Shown: positions 35,418-46,400 of the stretch, piece by piece
Numbering within the stretch: position 1 is the first letter of the stretch
How the letters are laid out: the number at the start of each line of letters is the position of its first letter
NCBI GenBank assembly: GCA_020746105.1
Contig: CM036630.1
Span: 12,485,840-12,549,839 of the forward strand
Length of the DNA stretch: 64,000 bases
Direction of reading: 5' to 3'
From: Trogon surrucura
Taxonomy: Eukaryota > Chordata > Aves > Trogoniformes > Trogonidae
Notes under the pieces: model-generated
Told to the model about the DNA's origin: nothing
The model's database searches: none
Seen by the model: the letters and a program-made list of their open reading frames with translations, nothing else
Position numbers and translations under genes: made by a program

Positions 35418-37579
35418 ACCTACAAGGGATTTTGTCTCCCAGCCTGGTACAACTTACATCTCATTTCCTGAGCTGAGAGATGAAAAATCTTCTCTCGATA
35501 CCTTATCCCTTTTGGCTGAACATCTTTGCATTACCTGCAGGCAGGTAAAAGTCAAATTTGTTACCTAGAGGAGGTAGAAAGGCAGGCAAAGAAATAAAAA
35601 AGAGAAAAGGCAAAACCAAGTTGTTGAATGAGACCCTTCTTTGAGGATTGCCCAAGGGTGGGCAGGCAGTGGGGAGGAAGCGCAAAGATTCTGACTCCGA
35701 AAGTCAAAGGGAATGACTGAGAATGACTGACGACCCCGCAGAACTGAGGTAATCACAGTAGACAGGGCTGTCATATTTTATCTGTGCAGAGACTTTAAAT
35801 TTTGGAAGATCCCTTGCCAGTCATGTTTGTAAAGGCATTCCAGACCAGCACTGTACTGACCTTGGCGCTCGCTTACCTGGAGCGCTCTCAAAGCATCCCT
35901 AGAGAAAACCAAAAAACCTCATTTTCTTGTAGTTTTGTGACATTGCCATATCGGAACAGCAAGTCTGGGGTAATACTTAATGGTTACAGGTTCCAAGCAG
36001 TCTTTCAATTAAAATTTAATAGGACATTTATAATCTTTAACATCAAACTAATGAAATAGCTTCAAATGTAAATCCTGGATGGTAAAAATGCTTCAACATT
36101 TATGTCTCTGGATATGCTAGCCAGAATGCAGTAAGCATATTTTTAACCATCTGTACAGGTCACTGCTTATCTAAGAAATAAAGAATAGTTTTAAAAATTC
36201 AAGGGCATTTGTATCAGAAATTTAGAGAGATGTAATACATAGTTTCTTCATGATTAAGGAACTGTTTAAACTGTGTTTAGTTCCACTAGATTTCTAAATT
36301 CCTTAGACCAGACCTCCCTTCTGAAGTACGAATTGATCACTGACCCCAAAAGTTACAGTCTGAGGGCAATGAATCTCAAAAGAGATTTGGAAAATTCCTA
36401 CACAGTCCCTGTAACCTGACAGTCCACCTGAGAAGGGTTTTTGCAATCCTAGGGAGGAAAAAATCTGCCGTGCAAACACACTGAATATAAAAGTCTTGAG
36501 GTAACGGTGTTTGCCCATGTGTATCCAGGATACACAAATAAATGAGACAAAAGACGAACATGGATCTTGGAATTTCTGCATAGACAAGGCTGTGCTGGGT
36601 CCAATAAGCTGAACAATAAAGCCTGACATCCCGGCAGTATTAAAAACAGTAACAAAATTCCCCTTCACTGGTTTTGCTTTGGTGTGCAGAGCATGTAAGC
36701 AGGACCTGACTTACTTATCAGTATTAAAGAAAACAAAGGAAAATTGCAATTCCAGGAAGAAATCGTGTGGTGCCATTCCTCAGCTCTAAACTGAGCACTC
36801 AGAGCTTGCATTGCCAACAATCCATAAAACTCGCTGTCAATGCGTTCAGTGTCCAGAGGCATAAGAAGTGTCAAGAAATGCTTTATGCTGTTGCTAACAC
36901 ACTACAAAAGGCTTGATCACTAGATTAAACTAGAGAACAGGCTGGCACTCTCTGGTAAGAAATTGGGACGAGACCATAATGGTCCTGAGAAGGGCTTTGA
37001 TTTGTGTAAAATAGGATGGATTTAAAAGGGCATCCACAGACTGTGGTTCTCGCAATCAAAGGACGCAGACAGACACATGGACCAAGCAGGAGCTGCAACT
37101 GATTGCTTCCAGCCAGTTGCCTGATGGAGAGGCTCTGGCTGTCAAAAGCAGAGAGAGATAAAAAAGTTCGTGTTCCCCAGCACTCCGTTCCAGCCTTATC
37201 CCTCAAATAGACACAGCGGGTTGAAGCACTTTTCCTTGCTGATCTGTGATTTGAACAAGTACAGCCTCAGGACAACTTTAGCTCATGCTTGGGTGCCCAT
37301 AAGCCCAAGATATGATAAGGGCAAACAGAAATTGCTGGAGGAGGCACATGTGCTTTTCCTACAACTGCGTCCTTTGTTTCTTCTGCATCTGGGAAGAAGG
37401 GAGAACGTGCAGCCCTGCATCACCCAGTGCCTCCCCTTGGCCTGAGGAAATCCTAGCAATGTGTCAGCTTCACATTACAGGAATGGCATCAAAGATCTGC
37501 GATGCCCAGTGTCCCTGGGCAAGTCAGCTAGGGTGGAGCATGTTCACTGGGCAAGATTTCAATTATCATTAAAATCTAC

Positions 37580-37710
37580 ATTCATCACACAACATTAACA
37601 AACTTCACTCATATCAAAAAAGAAAACAAAAAATTCCCAACACATCACAACACCAAACAAGACTAAACAATTTACATACACAATCCACATCTCGTCCCTT
37701 CACCACAGGA
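37580..37710. repeat. G-depleted, A/C-rich stretch
   Basis: About 130 bases contain only a handful of G residues on the plus strand, with repeated CA-, AAC- and CACAAC-type words. It ends in a pyrimidine-containing run and ACAG at about 37709, which loosely resembles a splice acceptor. The most likely explanation is a decayed (CA)n or (CAAA)n simple repeat. Confidence 0.5.
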
Positions 37711-40700
37711 CAGAATAACTGGGACAATGTCAGCGACATTTTAGTGCTTTGCACCAAGTTGCAGGGACAGAAGAGAGAATCCTTCTAATGAAACAAGAAC
37801 CTTAAAATATGAATAAAACAAAATGATCTATCTCTGGAGGCTACAAACATCTTCAGTTTCTCAAATCTGGCTAGAACCAAAAAAAAAAATCAAGCTAGAA
37901 CCAGAAAATGTTGCATATCTTTCAGAAAATATTACCTTGATATATCTTGAGTAGATAAAAGAAACTCAATTAAAATCCAGTTGAAAAATCTAAAACTCTC
38001 AGATATAATATTTTTGAATGCTAAATGGAATTTGTGAAGCTCCATTGCCTTAACCTCCGTTAATAAGCTGCTCAATAAACTTCATGAAAACATATTTTAT
38101 GTACTGATAGCATCTCAAAGTATGAAAGGTTTTGCAGTTGTTCAGCAATCAGTTACCAGCTGGATTATGGTCCACTAATGCTATTAGATTTCCGCAAGAC
38201 AGAAGGCAGCTTTTCAACCATTTGTTATTTTAATGATGAGGAATCTCACCATAAGCCTTGTTAAAACTTCATTTAATCCATTACAAAAGAAACAAAGACA
38301 TTTAGAAGTGAACATAAAAAAATCTCTATCTATCAGAGCAGAAATTATAGGGTCTAGGGAAGCTTTTAAGGAGCATCCGTGGAATAAAATGGCCCTGCTA
38401 ATTAAAGAACTGTATCTTTTCATGTTTGACATTTAGGGACTGTCTTCAACAGGGACTGAACTACTCTGCATCATAGCACTCGTAATGACAAAGAGAAAAA
38501 GGGAGAACCTTTGCAAAGTAGCAACCATCTATCTATCACCCCATCTATTCCAAATGTCATCCAAACACTTGCAAGGGTGTTTTTCACTGAGTTTCCTTCC
38601 AAAAAAAGTCTCAGAGGGCACAGAGGGTACAACCTCCCTGCCCCTAGGTCACGGGGAAATTTGTCCTTGCAGAGCAGTAGCAGTCCTAGGAGAGAACCCA
38701 GTGACAGGTAAATGTGTCCCAGAAACTTGACTGTTCTTCTAGGAGAGGTAGAATGTGAAATCAGTTCAATGGACTTCCACACGTACATCCCATAAAACTA
38801 TGACTGCCTAATTTTTGCTAAGGACCACCCAAGGCAAGCAGGTGGTAGCCGCACTCTTTCGCTACCACTCTCTTAATTCGCGAAATACTCTTGTGGATCT
38901 GGAAGAGACATTTCCATGAGGTTCTCTAAAGAGATCAATCACATCCTGGACTCCCTGGTCCTTCTCTAACATGCCCCATTCCAGATCTGCCACACTGCCT
39001 TCTATGCACCAAGTGAAAAAAACCCACACACTGGCTAGAATAATCTCTTTTTATAATCTCCATAAATATCCAAAGCAATATATTACCTGAATGAACACTT
39101 ATTTTATGGCTAATACATTAAAGGTAGAAAATGTCAATTTCTGAGTGCACACAAAAGTGCGTTTTCCAGAGGACTGAACACTAACTTCAGCCCTTCAATT
39201 ACCCTTAAAATTCTGTACCTGCAGAGCAACATGCCAAAAAATCGCAATCAGTAGTTCAACAAACAAGTCTAGATTTGCACTTATAGGTGCTGGTGAAATG
39301 TTTATCCTTGAAAAGTGAGGTTGCTTACTGAAAAACACACTGAAATGCTGTAATCTCAATTCTCCAAGATTTCCTGGAGCAGCAAGTTCATTTACAGCAT
39401 ATTTCATATTCCTGAGTGAGGGAAGGACATCCTATTCCAACTCCTGTGATTACTGCCTCCTTCACTAGCCCTAATGAAGTTTCCAATTGCTATTGTAAGA
39501 GTTAGGCGAAGCTCCCCTTGAGAGATTTTTTTCCTTCAAGAATTTCTCCCAGATCGAGCTTATGGGCAAAACCACTCACTAAACTGGGAGAAAGTTCAGG
39601 CCTGTCTGTTAGATCTTGATCTCATTTAAATTAATGATAATGAAGAGGGTATGACATCATATGTATCTGCTTTCTTCTCTCTGAGGGACATGGTAAATGT
39701 CAGCTAAAGTTATACCTATTTCAAAAGTCCAAGCACCAAGAAATTGCAAATACATAGATACGGTTTTCATTATGTTAAATATCCCAGATCTATGTATAAG
39801 AAGAAACTCCACTGCTTTGGCTTCTTCTGAAATGCTTAATGTAAAAATACTCTCCATCTCCCTCACTCTTCCATGCCAGAAGTTTATCATATGTCCAGCT
39901 GTTTTGAGACCTTCTGCCTTCAGCTTCGTTTCCTAAAGAAACAAGGCTTGTGTGAACACGCTGTTTGTCTCCTTTCAGTAACTTTTGAAACAAGCTTCAT
40001 AAGTTGTTTCTCAAAGAGTTACTTTTTAAAGTTCCTTTCCCCTCAAGCTTGTAAAATATTAACATTTAAAATCATTTTACGTAATACCGCTCTTGCAAGA
40101 AACTGCTGAATTGGTAAATTAAGTGCCATCTAGGCTGGCTAAGGAGTTTTTGATAAGAGAGTGATTTTGAAGGAAAAAATAGATACTTAATTCAAAGTCA
40201 ATTAAAAATGGAATTATAAAGTATCTAGATGAGAATCACATAATGGATATCAGCACAAAGTCTGTAAAGGAAAATCAAGCCTGAAATTCTTCCAAAGGGT
40301 CAGCAAAGTCTTGAAAACAAGCTTCACCAAAAACTCTGACTTTTTTTAAGCCTTCCCTGAAGTTTTTCATAAGGCTTCATTAACAAAACTGAACAGCTAT
40401 GGACTCAGAAACAGAAATGAGTTCTGAATCTTAATTAAGATGCTAGTTTCTTAACTAAGGGACAAGGTTTAAGAAATGACCATTTTTCATTGTAGCATAA
40501 CGTTAATAGGACTTGTCCCAATCTTCTACAATAAGATTTGCTGGATATAATTTCTAGAATACATGATTTTACAGATCATATTCTGCACTTTTTTACCATA
40601 ATAAAAGGAAATATTTTACTGTTTACTCCCAAAATAATCAAGAATGAACTTTACCTCAGAGACTCCAGCAGAAATGCAAGCACGGGAAATTGAAGGTTTT

Positions 40701-41112
40701 GAAAACCATGAAACCGTTTCTTGTGAAACCGTGACACTCGGTGTGACAGAGCACTCAGGTTGACTGCAGAATAACGTGTGAGTATACGTAAAAATTTTCT
40801 TTTAAACTATCAAAATCCATATTAAAAAGCAGTTGAGGTTAGTTATAACTGACCATTTTCCATTACCCAAAATTGCACACTAAGTTCCTAGGGAATCCAA
40901 TCATTTCGGTCAGTTAAGCATGCCCAAAAATTCCCACAAACATAAACCACCTGCTAGGAACTGGAGAGGGACAGAAACACACGGCCCCTCTCTGTTGCTT
41001 AACAGATCTACAAATGTCAGACTGAGTTCTTGTTCTTCCAGCTAGCTGATGGGAAGAAAAATGGTCTAAACTAACTTTCATTTAAATTTCTTAATGCACT
41101 GTACTACTTGTT
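37711..41112. other. non-coding, no gene seen
   Basis: The longest frame is 105 codons (minus, 38471-38788), unassigned. A palindrome GGTTTTGAAAACC (40695-40707) stands just before a TGAAACCGT direct pair (40709-40717 and 40724-40732). Confidence 0.4.
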
Positions 41113-41168
41113 TGTCACGTCCTGACACGCTGTCACGTTGTTTTACAACATGATGTATTGTGACGTGA
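41113..41168. promoter_or_regulatory. cluster of GTCACG / TGACG motifs
   Basis: TGTCACGT occurs at 41113-41120 and 41131-41138, GACACG lies between them, and the opposite orientation TGACGTGA lies at 41161-41168. The last is a good half-palindromic ATF/CREB-type site. Four related motifs in under 60 bases of otherwise AT-rich DNA suggest a clustered binding site. The binding protein is inference. Confidence 0.35.
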
Positions 41169-44100
41169 TATGAAATGAACATATTTCACTTAGAGAAGTG
41201 CACTAATGCCTTTAGACACTGAGGAGTAGACAGGTAGATGCATTATTCCTTAGTGCCTGATCGGGATTTATTAGAAGAGGTGGAAACACAGAGCAAATCA
41301 CCTACATTGCTCTCAAACTGTTTTGGAAAGCACCACCGCGTTCCCCTTACGCACCGTGGAGATGCAGCATGCTCATACCCATCCCACCAAAAGCAAAAAG
41401 CGCTCGGCTCTGCACCAGCTCTTTGCAATATAGAGTCACTTTCTGATTAGACGAATTAAAAAATAAACTCTCCTGAAGGCTTTTTAAAGTTTCCAACTCA
41501 TCTTCCTGAAAGGAATTTAAGGTTTATTTTACTTGCACAAGCCCTTCTATGCGTATGCAGTGGAAGGAGTCACTCTAATTTACGGTGGTGGCAGTAAATC
41601 ATACTACAGAAATTGTCACGTTCTCATTAAAGGAAGCTTCAAGACAAGTCTCTAAACTTCAGTGTGACAGGCCCATAATTTTCCAGGTATCCCCAAATAA
41701 ATCCTTGAACTCCAGGTGAAACTTCATAGTTGATCTGTCTACCTACAATGACCAGAAAGCGCTGCCCCGTCTCTTTCAGCAGCCTCTCCTGCCCTTCTCT
41801 CCTCCAGGGGTATCCGTACACTGCACCCGTGCAGTTTGCTACTCAGGTTGAAAACTAAACTTTTTCATCAGGACTCATTTTCGGATAGGTCAACAGACAG
41901 ATACACCTCACTGTTACAGCTGTAGGGAAAGGGGGAGGAAGTACATGGCTGGCAGCATGGGAAGGAGAAATAGCTACTCTTCCTTTGCTGTCTGCTGCAG
42001 AAACTGAAATTCACAAGCACGAGACTGAAATTACATATGTTTTATCCCCACACATTACCAAGGGAAAATACATGTGCACCATCTTCAACTCTAAAGAGTG
42101 CATTTGTGAATGATACTTTGAAATTTCAGTCAATCACTAACCTAGCGTTTTTTAGTTTCTTTGATTCAGTAACTGGACTCATCTCTCATTGGTGCTGTTA
42201 AGTAGAAGGCTGACAGGTACTTATAGAATTTTCTTTTACCACAAATGATATTCAAGACTCACGAATAAGATTCTTGACACACTCACTGAATTTTGACCAT
42301 ATTCTGAGGAAAGATACAGTATAAACAACACTCCTTAATTTGTACAGCCCACAACAAGGCTTCTCACTTAATCTAGGAAGATCAATTACATAACAGTTAA
42401 CTGATTAACTAGGTCAGTTGCACATGGTCCAGGGGATCTCTAGAACTTTAATGGTTACAGTTGCACTGAGGTAGATAACTTCCAGCTAGATATCAAAAAG
42501 ATTTGCTTCAACAACCACCCCATCCCAGCTAACAGCAATGTTCGCAGAGGTGAGCTTCTTCAACTGCTGGATAAAACACCCCATCAATTTCATGTTCCTA
42601 AAATCATTACGATGTAATCCAAAACAAGTGGATTAATTGTCTTGATTGATATGACACAATATAACTTTATATCTTGGAAACAATTTCAAGCAATAGTGAA
42701 AGAAATATTCCCCATGACTAATGAGCCAGTGTCTAATCAGTGCATCCTGCTGGGCAGGAGACCAGCAGGAGAAACCAAAGAAGGATCTCTGAAGGCAAGA
42801 GGAGAGATCTTCTAAACTAACTTCACAGAGAAGCTAGAGAAGCAAGATCCAGGAGGTCCCTTTGCAAGAAGGGAGAATTTTAACCAAGATTTTCACAGGT
42901 GCCACCTGGTAAAAGATGAAATACAACAAAGCGTCACCAGCAGATCACATTTAACCTTCATTCGCACAGCAATGCTGGGGGTGAGCTCTGGAGGGAGCAG
43001 AAAGTAATGCCATGCCCCAAAGCACCCCCCCTTTGCATTAGGATTTATTCAGCCACACACCTGCCACGTGCTCACCGAGCTATAGGAATTCAAGCCCTGT
43101 ACCGTGACCTTTCAGACCAGTGTCTTACTGGGCCCGTCTGAAAAGTGTAACAGCATAACCAGAAGAGCTAACCGTAACTCTGAGACACAAAGGAAAGAAT
43201 AACTCCATCTCTGCCTCAGCTGCTCTCTCACATGGTTGTCCCTTCCAATCCACAAAGGCAGATTTCTTCAGCTGAGAGCACTTGACAGAATTGCCAGCTG
43301 CTCCGACTGAGCAGACTACTAGTTTGGTGACATATTCTTGCCATCACCTGCAGAAATACCCTGTTTCCCCAGCAGTGGCTGCAGGATTTGACTGTAGCTG
43401 ACAGTAGACTGTAACATCTAATGGACTTGTGCAGAGCGTCTGAACGCCTAAGGACTTCTGTCATGTGTCAGTGCCGCTTATGTTAAGAGATCCATTAGGA
43501 GTGCAATGATCTGAAGAAAGGTCAGCTGTCACAACTGATGCCAGAAGTGTCACCTTTGCTTAAAACAATTTTGCACCAAACTCCCAAGCTAACTAGATGG
43601 CGCTGGGATCCTTGTCTCAAAGCCAAAGACGAGTTGCCTTAGGCTGGCACACAGGTTCGGGTGGCATTTGCTGCAGCAACAGGAGCGCTAAGACTTTTTC
43701 AGACGGGCCTTATCAAAGCCCAATGGCAGCGTCACGGTCCCTGACACTTCTTTTGGGGAGTGCTTGGACTTCTTTGGTCTTGCGCCAGAGTCATCTTTCT
43801 ACTCTGCAGCCAAACCAGCAAAGCACTGCAGGAGGTATTTTGGGGAGTTTCAGGATGAAAGACAAGAAGTCTTACTTCTCTGGGTACTATTGCTGACTCT
43901 CCCGTAAGAAACAATAGCTCTGCCCACAGTCAGGACAGATGAAGCAAGATGCAATAAGCATAGCGAATTAAATCAGAAATAACCGCAAAAAAAGTTAGCT
44001 GAGTTACAGCATGGAAAACAGGATTAGAGGCAAAGCAGAATCACCACGGTGGAATTACTGTTCTGGTGGATGGACTCGCATGTGTAAGGTAATCCGATTC

Positions 44101-44261
44101 AGGCTGAAACTTGCTTCTCCGGGACTACGACTCCACTGAAAACTCTTCTGAGGTTTGGAAAGCGCGCACGCAGAATTGATTCATTCTCAGCTGACGGAGC
44201 CAAGGCGTTAATGACAAAACACAACACGGTGTTACACTTGCAGGGTCATATTCCAGCTTGG
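41169..44261. other. non-coding, no gene seen
   Basis: The longest frame is 99 codons (43597-43896, plus), unassigned. A weaker CTCF-like match (minus strand, TTTACCAGGTGGCAC) lies at about 42899-42912, with two core mismatches. Confidence 0.4.
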
Positions 44262-44384
44262 TCCCCGTTGGGTCCCCAATGTGTTGCCTGATCTAGTTGA
44301 GAGGTGTCCCTGCCCATGACAGGGAGGTTGGATTAAATGATCTCTAAGGTCCCTTCCAGCCTGGGCCATTCTGTGATTGCTATC
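44262..44384 (+). mobile_element. CR1-tailed retroposon, probably a damaged TguSINE1-type SINE
   Basis: GTGTTGCCTGATCTAGTTGA (about 44280-44299), then GAGGTGTCCCTGCCCATGAC, AGGGAGGTTGGATTAAATGA, TCTCTAAGGTCCCTTCCAGC and GGGCCATTCTGTGATTG match the tail of the SINE at 50.6 kb almost base for base. Upstream, CTTGGTCCCCGTTGGGTCCC sits where the tRNA 3' arm should be. The front of the tRNA-like head is lost or too diverged to see. It could instead be a plain CR1 tail of the same subfamily. Confidence 0.75.
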
Positions 44385-45964
44385 AGTGCAAAACCTGCGA
44401 CTGACCTCAGTGAGGCAGCTCTGATTCGATTGCTGTTACGTTCTTTCGTATTCACAGATTATAAATGCCTTCATGTTTCACTGTGCAACTGTCTGCTACT
44501 CTAAAATCCCAGTATTTTTGAATACCTAACACACCAAAATAATTAGCTTCTGGAGAAGTTAAGCTAGTTTTTGTTTCTACTTACTGCTTTCTTTGGATTA
44601 TTTAAGCAGTAACCCTTGCATAATAGCTAATGTTGCTCATCTGTTTAATAGCAAAATGAAGACTTAAATAAGCTATTGTAAACGACAGTAGTGGATTATT
44701 AAGTAGGCAGGGAATGCTGACATATCACTTTTATATTTTCAGTCCTTTGAACTAATTCTATAAAATGTAAAAATAAATTCAAGATCTGGATGCCGTGTCA
44801 GAATGGACTGTGTCTGTATTGAACTGTGAGGTTTTGTAATAGGGATTGAATGTGGTTTAATCTTGTCACAGCAGGTTTTAGTACGGCGTGCTCCAGACAA
44901 GTGACCTTGACACACTTGAAAGAGAGATGGCATTAACTGTGATCATTACCCAATTGCTGGTTGAATGACACCAGAACTCAGATTTTCTTTACAGAAGTGT
45001 CGAAGTGGGAAGCTGACCTCTAAGTTTATCAGCTTTGGCACGTGGCAGAAGTTTACAAATTTTATATTTATTTTTCTTTTAGATTCTCAGGCACAGCAAG
45101 AACACGTGCTGTGCCAAAGCTGAAAGCCTGGTTGGAACAAGGGTACACAAACAGAAGTTGATGAAGGGAGCACAAGATAAAACCACTTGTTATTTTGCAG
45201 AGATATCTGGATAACTCCACAGTGATTTTTAGGGCTGTTCCACAAGCCTTTTTAGCCCTGATTTTCCTCTTCTACTATCCATGATAAAGGTAAATTGCAG
45301 TTCAGGGTGATTACATCTAAATAGAAAACATGTAAATAATGAAGGAGTTTGGGTCTTAGGCCCTGATTTGGTGGCCTCAAGATTCTGTAGCCTCTTGCAG
45401 CCTCCTGTCCCTGGACATCAGAAAAGAGGCCTGAATCTTAGTGCACACCAAGAAAGAAAACAATAGGCTCAGGAGCAGAAAAATACTCCAAACAATTTTA
45501 TTCCTAAGGAATAACTCTTTTGGCCAGAAAGTTTGTACCTTGTGCTCAAAACTATGCATTTAGACAGTATGTTCTAGCAAAGCTTGACAGCCCAGCAAAA
45601 CCAGCTTGCTCCTGCCAAGCTTAGGAACAGAAATTTCACTGCTTTTGTCAAACAATGTAAAAATCCCTCAAATGTAAAGAAAATAAATATACAGGTGGAA
45701 AGTTTCGTGGTTCTAAATTTGCAGCTGTTTTCCTACCACCAGGCAGGGGGGAAGTTTAAAAAAAAAACATAAAAAACTTTACGCTTTTATGTAGTCACTT
45801 TTATTTACCACTAATCTCATTCAATATTAACCTCTTCCACACATACTGCTCTTCTCTATCAAAAATATTACAGTGAAGTTATGCAGAAGTGGTGGTATTT
45901 GATGATTTTTGCTACCCAAACATTCTGTGAAAGCTGACAATTTTTATTCTATAACGTTTTTTCA
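44385..45964. other. non-coding, apart from the inverted repeat
   Basis: AT-rich sequence with frames no longer than 64 codons. An A9 run lies at about 45760-45768. The only notable structure is the inverted repeat at 45029-45123. Confidence 0.45.
45029..45123. repeat. 13-bp inverted repeat with two CACGTG E-boxes
   Basis: TCAGCTTTGGCAC (45029-45041) is the exact reverse complement of GTGCCAAAGCTGA (45111-45123), separated by 69 bases. Each arm carries a perfect CACGTG palindrome, at 45039-45044 and 45103-45108, the second offset by two inserted bases. CACGTG is the canonical site for USF, MYC/MAX and CLOCK/BMAL1-type bHLH factors. The arms may be remains of a palindromic element or a symmetrical regulatory site. 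Confidence 0.75.
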
Positions 45965-46400
45965 AAAGGCAAATTTCAGTGGTAGAAATCAATGTTTCTG
46001 AAAGTGGATCATTAAAGACTAGAAAATGTACATTTCTATTCATAAATGATCTGGAAAAAGAGATGAATAGTGAAAAGACAAAGTTTGCAGGTGATACAAA
46101 ATCATGCAGGATAATCAAATCTAAAGTGGACCATGAACTATTGCATAAAGAACTTGCACTACTAAGCAATTGGATGATAAAATGATGAAATCCAGTTTTG
46201 CTTGGAGAAGGCATTGCATGCTGGGAAAAATAACTATACGTGCAAATCAATGGGCTCTACATTAGCTACTGCCATTCAGTGTATGGATGCTGGAATCTTT
46301 GGTTAGTTCCCAGTGACAATTAGATCAATCCTCAACAGTAATCAAAATAGCTAGTAAAATTATTAGGAAACGTTTAACAAAAAAAATGTGAGCCATCATT
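45965..46400 (+). mobile_element. ancient CR1/L3-type LINE, reverse-transcriptase C-terminal part
   Basis: Translation gives TFLFINDLEKEMNSEKTKFA followed by GDTKSCRIIKSKVD and then ELALLSNWMIK, an excellent match to the FLFINDLEKGVNSEV..KFADDTKL..I..KAD region of old amniote CR1/L3 elements. The DNA after the frame ends also follows that family: CTGGGAAAAATAACTATACG, TGGGCTCTACATTAGCTA, and AGCTAGTAAAATTATTAGGA. The reverse-transcriptase motif C reads FAGDT (46084-46098) instead of FADDT, so a catalytic Asp is Gly, and a stop codon interrupts the frame at 46183-46185. The copy is a fossil with both ends missing. Confidence 0.85.

Larger units (their letters stand above)
33554..37579. other. 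non-coding, no gene seen
   Basis: Unassigned frames reach 121 codons (36303-36668, minus). In that segment all three minus-strand frames are open for 60 codons or more, a sign of low stop density and not of coding. A GAATGACTGA direct pair lies at about 35712-35731. The hairpin at 34.5 kb is listed separately. Confidence 0.4.

Noticed and set aside
36303-36668. 121-codon minus-strand frame with the other two minus frames also partly open
   Set aside because: Simultaneous openness in all three frames points to low stop density, not to coding selection.
42899-42912. CTCF site on the minus strand
   Set aside because: The leading CC of the core is TT, giving two mismatches at informative positions.
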